From an uncultured Bacteroidales bacterium (GTDB taxonomy: Bacteria; Bacteroidota; Bacteroidia; Bacteroidales; P3), in assembly GCA_944321885.1 (NCBI GenBank), contig CALUNB010000028.1, positions 1 to 33,990 on the forward strand: a DNA stretch of 33,990 nt, written 5' to 3'. Below are positions 7,415-14,697 of the stretch, piece after piece. The position numbers and the translations under genes are program-made. The notes beneath the pieces were generated by a model. The model was not told where the DNA came from, searched no databases, and saw only the letters and a list, made by a program, of their open reading frames with translations. Positions within the stretch are counted from its first letter, which is position 1; each line of letters starts with the position of its first letter.

Positions 7415-8677
7415 ATGGAAATACAACAAAAACACCCCATTGAAATCATGGCGCCGGTAGGTTCCTACCCCGCCCTCCATGCGGCCATCGAAGCCGGTGC
7501 GGACGCCATCTATTTCGGGGTCGGGAAACTCAATATGCGGGCCCGGGCAGCCTTGAACTTCCAAATGGAAGACCTGCCCGATATTTGCCGGATTTGCCGG
7601 GAAAACGGGGTTCGAACCTATCTCACCCTCAACACGGTCGTTTACGACGAGGAGAAAGAGGAATACCGCCAAGTGTTGCAAGCGGCAAAGGAAAGCGGCA
7701 TCAACGCCGTCATCGCCTCCGACTGGGCTGTCATAACCTATGCCCGGGAAATCGGTTTGGAAGTCCATATTTCCACCCAGTGCAATGTCAGCAACATCGA
7801 GGCCGTGAAATTCTACGCCCGTTTTGCGGATGTCATGGTAACAGCCCGGGAACTCCGTCTGGACCAAGTCGCTGAAATCGTCCGGCAAATCCGGGAAGAA
7901 AACATCTGCGGCCCCTCCGGGAAGCTTGTCCAGATTGAAATCTTCGCCCACGGAGCCCTTTGCATGGCCGTTTCGGGTAAATGCTACCTCAGCCTCGACT
8001 ACTATAATTCCTCGGCAAACCGGGGTTCCTGTCTCCAACTTTGCCGCCGCCCCTACAAACTCAGCCAAAGCGACGGGGAGAAGGACGTGGAAATCGAGGT
8101 CGACCATGAATACCTGCTTTCACCCAAAGACCTCAAAACCATCGACTTCTTGGACAAAATCCTGCAAGCCGGGGTCAGCGTGCTCAAAATCGAGGGCCGG
8201 GGTCGCTCGGCAGATTACGTGAAAACCGTGACCAAGGTCTACAAGGAAGCCGTCCTTGCCTGGGAAAAGGGGGAATACAATCGGGAAAAGCTCGAAAAAT
8301 GGAACCAGGAACTGCTCAGCGTGTACAACCGGGGTTTCTGGAGCGGCTACTATTTGGGGCAAAAGATGGGGGAATGGGCTCCCAAATACGGTTCCAGCGC
8401 CACGACAAGAAAAACCTACGTGGGTAAAATCACCAATTTCTTCGACCGGCTCAGCGTGGCCGAACTCAAGGTGGAAGCCTCCAACCTCAAAATCGGGGAC
8501 CGTTACGTGATTATCGGGAACACGACCGGGGTTTACGAGGATACGGCCAAGGAAATCCGGATGGACGACCAAGCGGTCCAGGAAACCGTCCAAGGCACCT
8601 CCTGCTCCATCCAGACTTACCGGGAAGTACACCGGGGCGACAAATTGTACCGGGTCGATACCGTCGAACGAAGCTAA
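7415..8677 (+). CDS. Peptidase U32 family protein (probable tRNA/rRNA hydroxylation factor type)
   Basis: This 420-residue protein starts at 7415 with MEIQQKHPIEIMAPVGS, which matches the family N terminus; the frame is open further upstream but overlaps the preceding gene. The TIM-barrel half carries EAGADAIYFGVG. The U32 signature EIFAHGALCMAVSGKC contains Cys183 and Cys190, and Cys206 and Cys210 follow (GSCLQLC). In characterised members such as TrhP (YegQ) and RlhA, equivalent cysteines are thought to hold an iron-sulfur cluster, and the proteins hydroxylate tRNA or rRNA bases rather than cut peptides. Which RNA this one acts on cannot be read. It lies 28 bases behind the phosphatase-protease gene and is probably cotranscribed. 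Its last 20 bases and flank are duplicated imperfectly 129 bases downstream. Confidence 0.85.
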   Translation: MEIQQKHPIEIMAPVGSYPALHAAIEAGADAIYFGVGKLNMRARAALNFQMEDLPDICRICRENGVRTYLTLNTVVYDEEKEEYRQVLQAAKESGINAVIASDWAVITYAREIGLEVHISTQCNVSNIEAVKFYARFADVMVTARELRLDQVAEIVRQIREENICGPSGKLVQIEIFAHGALCMAVSGKCYLSLDYYNSSANRGSCLQLCRRPYKLSQSDGEKDVEIEVDHEYLLSPKDLKTIDFLDKILQAGVSVLKIEGRGRSADYVKTVTKVYKEAVLAWEKGEYNREKLEKWNQELLSVYNRGFWSGYYLGQKMGEWAPKYGSSATTRKTYVGKITNFFDRLSVAELKVEASNLKIGDRYVIIGNTTGVYEDTAKEIRMDDQAVQETVQGTSCSIQTYREVHRGDKLYRVDTVERS

Positions 8678-8820
8678 GCGGCTTGCGCTGAAGTCCATTG
8701 GACAAAGCTGGGGACCAAACCAACATCCTTAAACAAGAGCAAGCCTCGCACCGAAGCGCCTCGACCAAAGGCTAAAAACCGGGTCGATACCATCGAACAA
8801 GATCAAGCGGCTTAGACTGC
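8646..8820. repeat. Imperfect duplication of the 3' end of the U32 gene
   Basis: CCGGGTCGATACC(G/A)TCGAAC occurs at 8650-8669, inside the gene, and again at 8779-8798, both followed by a similar AAGCGGCTT segment. The downstream copy would encode RVDTIEQDQAA and a stop. It looks like a decaying duplicate. Confidence 0.7.
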
Positions 8821-8941
8821 AAGGCATCACAAGCCCTCGGGATTCATAGAAACGCTTCGGGTCCCCAAAACGTAGCGTCGCAACTGTAATTTATGCAAGG
8901 CCTACTGTAATCCGGGTAACACAGGGATTTCCAGATTGTCT

Positions 8942-8949
8942 TACCTTTG
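8942..8949 (+). promoter_or_regulatory. Probable -7 promoter element for the ECF S component gene
   Basis: TACCTTTG matches TAnnTTTG exactly, but no clear TTTG lies about 20 bases upstream. Transcription from here would give a leader of roughly 290 bases. Confidence 0.45.
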
Positions 8950-8970
8950 CAACCGGAATCCCAAAGCGGT

Positions 8971-9137
8971 TCCACGGACTTTTCCGGGACATTATCCGAG
9001 AACGCCCGGAGAGAGCAAGCCTCTACCGGGTGACTCAACGGACTACTAATGGCCATCCGAGCAGGCTTATTACCCACTCGGAGAGAACAAGCCTCCACCG
9101 GGTGACTCAACGGACATTTCCGGAACCTTATCCGGGA
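8971..9137. repeat. Mosaic direct repeats in the leader of the ECF/tatA unit
   Basis: A 37-base segment ending CCGGGTGACTCAACGGAC occurs at 9007-9043 and again at 9079-9115, a 72-base step. Related pieces (CGGAC, TTTCCGG, ATCCG) flank both sides at 8971-9001 and 9107-9137. The 570-base spacer 8678-9247 holds these repeats and the duplicated U32 tail. I see no gene and no riboswitch I recognise. Confidence 0.75.
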
Positions 9138-9247
9138 AAAGCCTTTCTGGAAACGAACCGCCTAAGGAACCGGAGCTTCCGGATTCGAGCCTTCCCGGAT
9201 ACGGGAGCAAGCCCGGACAAGACAAACAACGCCCAACACTGGAAAAC

Positions 9248-9766
9248 ATGCAAACGACAAAAACAAGCGCCCAGCTGTACGCATTGGATTACAGCAACGC
9301 CAAAACCTATCTCTTCGCCGCCGCTTTCATAGCTGGCAACATCCTGCTGCCCCAACTGTGCCACTTGGTACCCCAAGGCGGGCTGCGTTTCCTGCCCATT
9401 TATTTCTTCACCTTGGTCGGAGCCTATAAGTATGGTTGGAAAGTGGGTCTTTTGACGGCTTTGGCCTCGCCCCTGCTCAACCACCTCCTTTTCGGGATGC
9501 CGGCAGCCAACGTCCTTCCTGCCATCCTCCTCAAATCGAGCCTTTTGGTCCTGGGTGCCAGTTATGCTGCCGCCCGATTCCAAAAAGCGTCCTTGGCTTT
9601 GCTTGCCGGGGTCGTGGCTTTCTACCAAATCGTAGGAACCTTGGGTGAATGGGCCCTCTGCGGTTCGTTCTACGCCGCCATCCAGGATTTCAGAATCGGC
9701 CTGCCGGGCATGTTGCTGCAAATTGTAGGCGGTTGGCTTGTCATTAACCACATAATCCGCAAATAA
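9248..9766 (+). CDS. ECF transporter S-component-like membrane protein
   Basis: This 172-residue, strongly hydrophobic protein has about five to six membrane segments. It resembles the small substrate-binding (S) subunits of energy-coupling factor transporters seen in Bacteroidales, with segments such as [17 protein letters not shown] and [18 protein letters not shown] components capture a vitamin, a queuosine precursor or a metal and dock with shared ATPase/T modules, which are not encoded here. The substrate cannot be told. The stop codon lies one base before the tatA start, so the two genes form one transcription unit. The leader upstream is long and repeat-rich. Confidence 0.65.
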   Translation: MQTTKTSAQLYALDYSNAKTYLFAAAFIAGNILLPQLCHLVPQGGLRFLPIYFFTLVGAYKYGWKVGLLTALASPLLNHLLFGMPAANVLPAILLKSSLLVLGASYAAARFQKASLALLAGVVAFYQIVGTLGEWALCGSFYAAIQDFRIGLPGMLLQIVGGWLVINHIIRK

Positions 9767-9767
9767 G

Positions 9768-9959
9768 ATGATAATTCCTTTGTTTATCGGTGGTATCGGG
9801 ATGCAGGAAGTCCTGCTTATCGGCTTGGTCATCCTGCTGTTCTTCGGCGGCAAGAAAATCCCTGAATTGATGAAAGGCTTGGGCAAAGGTGTCCGTAGCT
9901 TCAAAGAAGGCATGAACACCTCCATCGACGAAACCGAAAAGCCCACGGACAAGAAATAG
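9768..9959 (+). CDS. tatA: Sec-independent protein translocase subunit TatA/E
   Basis: This 63-residue protein has a single N-terminal membrane helix ([13 protein letters not shown]), then the conserved hinge [16 protein letters not shown], an amphipathic helix and a charged tail. This is the TatA plan: many copies assemble with TatC to move folded proteins across the inner membrane. tatC is not in the window. The start at 9768 is preferred over the Met at 9801 because family members carry a similar short hydrophobic lead. The gene begins one base after the upstream stop codon and ends about 30 bases before a strong terminator. Confidence 0.92.
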   Translation: MIIPLFIGGIGMQEVLLIGLVILLFFGGKKIPELMKGLGKGVRSFKEGMNTSIDETEKPTDKK

Positions 9960-9988
9960 AGAAAGGCAATGCTTCTGGCGACATCTTT

Positions 9989-10040
9989 AGCGGTGCGTCT
10001 GCATGGGTGAGATATTGCCCATTATCACGCACCGCTTTTT
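9989..10040 (+). terminator. Terminator of the ECF/tatA unit, nested hairpin
   Basis: AGCGGTGCGT (9989-9998) pairs perfectly with ACGCACCGCT (10027-10036), with a nested ATGGG/CCCAT stem inside and a T-run at 10036-10040. The right arm resembles the dispersed CATTATNACACACCGCC motif seen elsewhere in the window. Confidence 0.85.
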
Positions 10041-11946
10041 AGCCTACCCCCAAAGGATACCGTAACCGTTTCCGCTTCCCGTCAGGCTTCAGGAGTTCGA
10101 CAAAGACCACATACAAACCCGGACGGAGTATCCTTCCCGTATCGTCCACGGCATCGTAACGCAAGTTTCCCCGCGAACCTAACAACATTTCGGTGCAGAG
10201 TGAACACATTTTCCGACCCCGTTCGTCATAAACCGTTATCGAACACAAGAAACCGGACAGGGCCGGATTCCAACGAAGGACCGTGAAATCATTCCTTCCG
10301 TCGTTGTCCGGTGTCACCACTTCCGGTTCGAACCAAAACCAATCCTCTTCTTCCACCCCCTCTCGCCCGTTCCAAACATGGGAATTTTCGCAGCCCGGCG
10401 TGGCATAGCCCGAAGTTTCCGCCGCTGAAAACCAATTCTCCGCCAAGGTTCCCGCCTTTTCCAAATCCAAGCGCTCCAAGGACACGCCCTCGACATCGGG
10501 TAACAACCAATGATGCCAAGCCTCGTCATAAAGCACCTCGTCCAAAACAAGGGTATCCCGGACTTCCGCCTCCTTTTCCCGTAACACATAGGTACAAAGG
10601 CGGTTATCCAAACCGTCAGAACCACCCTGGACTCCCAATTCCGTCTTCCCGGAATCCTCCGATGCAGCCTCATGCCGAGACCTCCCTTTCCCCGAACCCA
10701 GTCCCGCACGCTCCCCAATCCAAACCAAACGCAAACAACCCGCACTCTCATCCAAAGAAGGGAAAGCCTTGGCGGTAAAGACCCTTTCCCGGCAAGCCGA
10801 AACCCTTGGCGGCAACGCCTGCGCGTCTTTGGCAGCCGCCCAATATTCCCCCGGATAAAGCAACAGGGCCGAATCCCTGCCCAACTCGTAATATCGCCAC
10901 GCCCCCTTTTCTCCGGGAATGGCCAAATACAAACCCGGCAAGCCCAGCACCGAATCCGAAGTATTGCAAATCTCCACGAACCGGCTTTGCCCCGTCCCCG
11001 GATTGAACAGGATTTCATTGATTTTCAAATAGCCGGAATCCGGAATCATTCCCCGAACAGGACCAAAAGAGGGTATTGTATCCCTGCCTGGCTGTTCCTC
11101 CGGCATAGGCAAAGGTCCAGCCCGCACATAGTCGAAAGCATAGAGATTAGCCCGCGAAACCGTCCGGTAACGCGCCATCAACCCCACATGGAAACGGGAA
11201 GACGGCCGCTCCAAAACATGTTCCAAGGCATTTGCAAACACACTGTCCCCGTCCTGTTCCCAAACCCCGTCCGCCTCCAAACCGCCAGCCCGGTAAAACC
11301 GGAAAATCCCCGGACGGAAGAAACTTTTGCCCGGGAACGCCACCACCGCCCCTCTATCCTCATTCCCGTTTCGATTTTTCCCGGCATCCTCCCCTCCCTT
11401 CCAAGGCGAATAAACCACCCGGAAACGGAAATCCATATCGCCCTGCTTGGAATACAAATGTTTCCCCTGCCATAACAACACCGTCGTATCGGGTGCGGAA
11501 CAATACAATTGCCAATAGTTCTTACTCCCCGTCTGCCCCAATTGCAGATAATAAGCGTAAGTCGAATCCCCCGGATGCGAATCGCGGGAGAACAGGTACA
11601 AACGCAATTGGTTCGTACTGGAAGGCACAAAACCCAAGGAAACCCCGAACTCCAAACAAAAAACCGAGTCGCCCAACATGACGCCTTGGTAGAAATCCAT
11701 ATCTCCGGTTCCCGCCGGTGCAAATTCCCTTGTCAAGACCAACGAAGCAGAACTTTCCGGCCCCCGACTCCTCAAAAAACCGTCTTCCACGACAAAATAC
11801 GACCTCGTTCCTTGCCAAGCCGGAAAATCCGCCTGTTCGAAATCCTCCACCCACTGGGCCCTGACAAACGAAAACCCAGGAACCAACAACAGAATGAATC
11901 CCATGTAAAAACGGGTAAAGACAGCGCTCCGGAACCGTTTTCCCAT
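10039..11946 (-). CDS. Large secreted protein with lamin-tail domain and C-terminal sorting-like domain
   Basis: From the ATG at 11946 this is a 635-residue exported protein. Residues 1-30 form a signal peptide (MGKRFRSAVF, then MGFILLLVPGFSF, ending VRAQ). Residues about 30-270 are a beta-rich region without a family I can name. A lamin-tail-like domain begins near residue 304 (YLKINEILFNPGTGQSRFVE), with a second related motif later (LDEVLYDEAWHHW). The last 100 residues start at VVTPDNDGRND and contain YDERGRKM and GLYVVFVELL, like the gliding-motility or T9SS-type C-terminal domains of Bacteroidota surface proteins. Longer starts at 12012 or 12063 are possible but would precede the signal peptide. 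Function is unknown. It converges on tatA and has no clear terminator of its own. Confidence 0.75.
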   Translation of the reverse strand: MGKRFRSAVFTRFYMGFILLLVPGFSFVRAQWVEDFEQADFPAWQGTRSYFVVEDGFLRSRGPESSASLVLTREFAPAGTGDMDFYQGVMLGDSVFCLEFGVSLGFVPSSTNQLRLYLFSRDSHPGDSTYAYYLQLGQTGSKNYWQLYCSAPDTTVLLWQGKHLYSKQGDMDFRFRVVYSPWKGGEDAGKNRNGNEDRGAVVAFPGKSFFRPGIFRFYRAGGLEADGVWEQDGDSVFANALEHVLERPSSRFHVGLMARYRTVSRANLYAFDYVRAGPLPMPEEQPGRDTIPSFGPVRGMIPDSGYLKINEILFNPGTGQSRFVEICNTSDSVLGLPGLYLAIPGEKGAWRYYELGRDSALLLYPGEYWAAAKDAQALPPRVSACRERVFTAKAFPSLDESAGCLRLVWIGERAGLGSGKGRSRHEAASEDSGKTELGVQGGSDGLDNRLCTYVLREKEAEVRDTLVLDEVLYDEAWHHWLLPDVEGVSLERLDLEKAGTLAENWFSAAETSGYATPGCENSHVWNGREGVEEEDWFWFEPEVVTPDNDGRNDFTVLRWNPALSGFLCSITVYDERGRKMCSLCTEMLLGSRGNLRYDAVDDTGRILRPGLYVVFVELLKPDGKRKRLRYPLGVG

Positions 11947-12128
11947 ACGGGAAAAGCCTCCTGAACTTGCCTTGCTTGCCGCATTAAGCTGTAATGTTTG
12001 CCTTTTTTCCATGAGCTTCCGGATTTTGATAAAACTTTTGAATTCCTGTCCAAAGGGGTCCAAAGCGTTCCCAAGCCATTACTACCCGAACATGAAACCA
12101 CCAAGGGACGATTTCCGGGATGAGCCGA

Positions 12129-12160
12129 TTTGCCAAAGCGCCCGCCTTTTTATAAATTTG
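12129..12160 (+). promoter_or_regulatory. Promoter of asd (TTTG-N20-TAAATTTG)
   Basis: TTTG at 12129-12132 and TAAATTTG at 12153-12160 are separated by exactly 20 bases, a perfect match to the Bacteroidota promoter. Transcription would begin near 12167, leaving a leader of about 260 bases before asd. That leader shows several possible hairpins, for example GCCGGA with TCCGGC. Confidence 0.75.
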
Positions 12161-12426
12161 TCTTTTGTTGCCGGAAAAGGCCCATTCCCTCCGGCACGGC
12201 ATCAGGGAAAGCCTTGGCTCCCTTTGGAAAATCCCTTTCCATCCATACGCTTTGAATGCTTTTTTATCGAAGCCTCTGCCACGGACTCAGCCCTATGTCA
12301 CAGAAAAACAAGAAGAAAAACTTATCAACAACAAGGGAACGGTTCCACCCGTCCGGAATTCCCGAACAGACGGCAGGGAATCCCGTCTATGGACCAGACC
12401 GTTTCCGCCAAAACACAGAAACTACT

Positions 12427-13422
12427 ATGAAAATCGCTGTTGTCGGAGCCACGGGTTTAGTCGGCTCGAAAATGCTCCAACTGATGGAAGAATACGGGCT
12501 TACGGATGTGGAACTCCTGCCCGCCGCTTCCGAACGTTCCATCGGGAAAGAAATCCGCTTCGCCGGGAAACCCTACAAGGTCATTTCGGTGGAAGATGCC
12601 ATTGCCGCCCGTCCGGATTATGCCATTTTTTCCGCCGGGGCCTCGACCTCGAAGAAATACGCCCCGCTCTTTGCCGAAAAAGACTGTACCGTGGTGGACA
12701 ACTCCTCGGCTTGGCGCATGGACACCCAAGTTCCTTTGGTCGTTCCCGAAGTCAACATGGATGCCATCAAGCCCCAAGACCGGATTATCGCCAACCCCAA
12801 TTGCAGTACCATCCAAATGGTCTTGGCACTTTGTCCTATCCATAAAAAATACGGTATCAAACGTTTGGTTATCGCCACCTACCAATCGGTAAGCGGTTCG
12901 GGCATCAAAGGGCTCCAACAAATGGAGAATGAAGAAAAAGGCATCGAAAGCCCGGTGAAAGCCTATCCCTATCCTATCCACCACAACATCATTCCCCACG
13001 GAGGAGATTTCGACGAACAGGGATACACGACCGAAGAAATGAAATTGGTCAACGAAACCCGCAAGATTCTCCGCGACCCGGACATCCAAGTCACGGCTAC
13101 CGTGGTAAGGGTGCCTGTTTCGGGAGGTCATTCGGAAGCGGTCAATGTGGAAACCCGCCAAGCCTTTGAAATCGAAGACGTAAGGAAGATTTTGGCTGCC
13201 ATGCCCGGCGTAGTGGTCGTGGACGACCCGGCACGCAACCTCTATCCCATGCCCCTCTATGCCTATGACAAGAACGAAGTCTTCGTGGGACGTATCCGCC
13301 GGGATTACTCCATCGAAAACGGCATGAACCTTTGGATTGTTTCCGACAATATCCGCAAAGGGGCTGCCACGAACGCGGTGCAAATCGTGGCCCAACTGAT
13401 TCGCCAGCGCCAGAACAACTAA
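12427..13422 (+). CDS. asd: Aspartate-semialdehyde dehydrogenase
   Basis: This 331-residue enzyme reduces aspartyl phosphate to aspartate semialdehyde with NADPH. It is the branch point to lysine/diaminopimelate, threonine and methionine. The start MKIAVVGATGLVGSKM shows the nucleotide-binding glycine motif at residue 7. The active-site Cys lies in NPNCSTIQM and the conserved His in SGGHSEAVN. The upstream frame remains open to 12256, but those residues are not family-like, so the ATG at 12427 is used. A matching promoter (12129-12160) and a terminator (13470-13513) make this a single-gene unit with an unusually long leader. The divergent neighbour is the lamin-tail protein. Confidence 0.95.
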   Translation: MKIAVVGATGLVGSKMLQLMEEYGLTDVELLPAASERSIGKEIRFAGKPYKVISVEDAIAARPDYAIFSAGASTSKKYAPLFAEKDCTVVDNSSAWRMDTQVPLVVPEVNMDAIKPQDRIIANPNCSTIQMVLALCPIHKKYGIKRLVIATYQSVSGSGIKGLQQMENEEKGIESPVKAYPYPIHHNIIPHGGDFDEQGYTTEEMKLVNETRKILRDPDIQVTATVVRVPVSGGHSEAVNVETRQAFEIEDVRKILAAMPGVVVVDDPARNLYPMPLYAYDKNEVFVGRIRRDYSIENGMNLWIVSDNIRKGAATNAVQIVAQLIRQRQNN

Positions 13423-13469
13423 ACCGAGCCGGTAGAATCTTTAAGAAATGGTTTTGATTCTCTTTACAC

Positions 13470-13513
13470 TCCTGGGACGGGAAATTTCACACCCCTGTTC
13501 CAGGATTTTTTTT
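13470..13513 (+). terminator. Terminator of asd
   Basis: A 12-pair stem (TCCTGGGACGGG with its partner ending TCCAGGA, including two G-T pairs) is followed by eight T residues. Confidence 0.85.
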
Positions 13514-13539
13514 GAGGAACCCCATCCGGCATCCCCCAC

Positions 13540-13824
13540 CTATTTCTTTTTCTCTTTCTTGGGAAACCACCCCTTCTCCACCCGCTTCTTCTGGTCGAAA
13601 ACTTCCTTGATGGACCAAAACGAAGAAAACGCCACCACACCCAAGACGATGGACCAAAAGCCCCGGACCAACCCAATGGAGCAGGCAGCGGCAACCAAGC
13701 CCGACAACAGGAAAGCCCACCAGGAACGCGTCCCGAAATGATATTCAGCTTTAATGACCAAAGGATGGAAAAGGCCGATAATCAAAAACGTCACCAAGCC
13801 CACCAAGATTCCTTCAAAACACAT
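13540..13824 (-). CDS. DUF4491 family small membrane protein
   Basis: This 94-residue protein has three predicted membrane segments and the family-typical blocks GLFHPLVIKAEYHFGTRSWW and LWSI-like FWSIKEVFDQKKRVEKGWF, ending in a lysine-rich tail. DUF4491 occurs almost only in Bacteroidota and has no known function. The start at 13824 gives MCFEGILVGLVTFLI, as in relatives. It converges on asd; upstream lies a 355-base spacer with dispersed repeats. Confidence 0.85.
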   Translation of the reverse strand: MCFEGILVGLVTFLIIGLFHPLVIKAEYHFGTRSWWAFLLSGLVAAACSIGLVRGFWSIVLGVVAFSSFWSIKEVFDQKKRVEKGWFPKKEKKK

Positions 13825-14104
13825 GATTGCAATGGTTCAGAGTCCGCCAGACAAACGAAAGGGCTATATCAAAACAAAATTTATAACTTTTTGGGAGGTT
13901 TGCCAGAATGGGTGAGATGCAAGGCGCTGAGAGCGAGAACGAAGGAGCGTACTGTTGCTGCCTTGCAGCGAACGCAGGCTTCGCCTCAGCAGCGTGCAAG
14001 TAAACTTGCCCTCTGCGTTCGGCTCGCACTGCGGTTCGTGACTGAGTTCGAGACTCGAAAAACAGTGCAAACCGAGCGCCGAACCAAACCGGTAGGTTTG
14101 AGTT

Positions 14105-14171
14105 TGGCCGAGGTGCAGCCTGTTTTCGGTGACACCAAAGCAACGAAGCAGATTGCCCGTTATGACAAACC
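14105..14171. repeat. Dispersed repeat copy with GCCGAGGTGCAGCC core
   Basis: GCCGAGGTGCAGCC (14107-14120) recurs in inverse orientation at 33955-33968. In both places a TTCGG, a CAGATTGC(C/T)C and a TTATGACA follow in the same order (here ending at 14171). The copies differ by about 13 bases in length. The rest of the spacer 13825-14179 is GC-rich sequence with small inverted repeats and no gene. Confidence 0.7.
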
Positions 14172-14179
14172 TATTCCCC

Positions 14180-14494
14180 CTATTCCAAACGCACCGCCGT
14201 CCCACTGGCCGTCACCATCAACATGCTGCCGTTCACGGTCTCATAATCCAAATCGATTCCGACGACCGCATTGGCACCCATACGTTCCGCCGCTTCGCTC
14301 ATTTCCTGCAAAGCGTTATCCTTGGCTTCGCGCAAAACTTTCTCGTAGGCCATGGAACGCCCACCCACGATATCGCGGATACCCGCAAAGAAGTCCCGGA
14401 ACACATTGGCCCCGATGATGGCTTCCCCCGAAACAATGCCGTAGTACTGGATGATACGCCGGCCTTCTACTGAATTCGTCGTTGTCAACAACAT
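14180..14494 (-). CDS. YbjQ/UPF0145 family protein (putative heavy-metal-binding domain)
   Basis: This 104-residue protein starts at 14494 with [14 protein letters not shown]. That start is fixed by a full AAGGAGGT Shine-Dalgarno site four bases upstream, which is rare in Bacteroidota. The blocks [37 protein letters not shown] and [11 protein letters not shown] are characteristic of YbjQ/UPF0145. Members form beta-rich pentamers; the 'heavy metal binding' label is a database name without firm biochemistry. It stands alone between the DUF4491 gene and the acyl-CoA synthetase gene, all on the same strand. Confidence 0.88.
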   Translation of the reverse strand: MLLTTTNSVEGRRIIQYYGIVSGEAIIGANVFRDFFAGIRDIVGGRSMAYEKVLREAKDNALQEMSEAAERMGANAVVGIDLDYETVNGSMLMVTASGTAVRLE

Positions 14495-14498
14495 GGCT

Positions 14499-14506
14499 AC
14501 CTCCTT
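14499..14506 (-). promoter_or_regulatory. Unusually strong Shine-Dalgarno site of the YbjQ gene
   Basis: AAGGAGGT on the minus strand, four bases before the ATG, decides the start at 14494. Most other chromosomal genes in the window have no such site. Confidence 0.8.
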
Positions 14507-14697
14507 GTATTTTTTAAATCGTTTATCAAAAAAATCCAAAACCTATCCCGTTGAATCGAATGCCGGTCCGGTTCAAAATGCCGGCACATCGATTAGACAG
14601 GGGTTCCACCCAATCCACCCGGAACGGACATTCCCCGGACAGGCCTCCCGGCATCAAAACAAACATCCCCAAACCGAACAAACACACAGGTTCCGTC

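Noticed and set aside
9007..9115. Possible cobalamin or other riboswitch in the ECF leader
   Set aside because: The GGGTGACTCAACGG repeats do not match a known riboswitch core that I can recall; kept only as a repeat-rich leader.
13900..14100. Possible tRNA or other RNA gene in the spacer, because of GTTCGAGACTCGAA
   Set aside because: No acceptor stem or anticodon arm can be formed around it.
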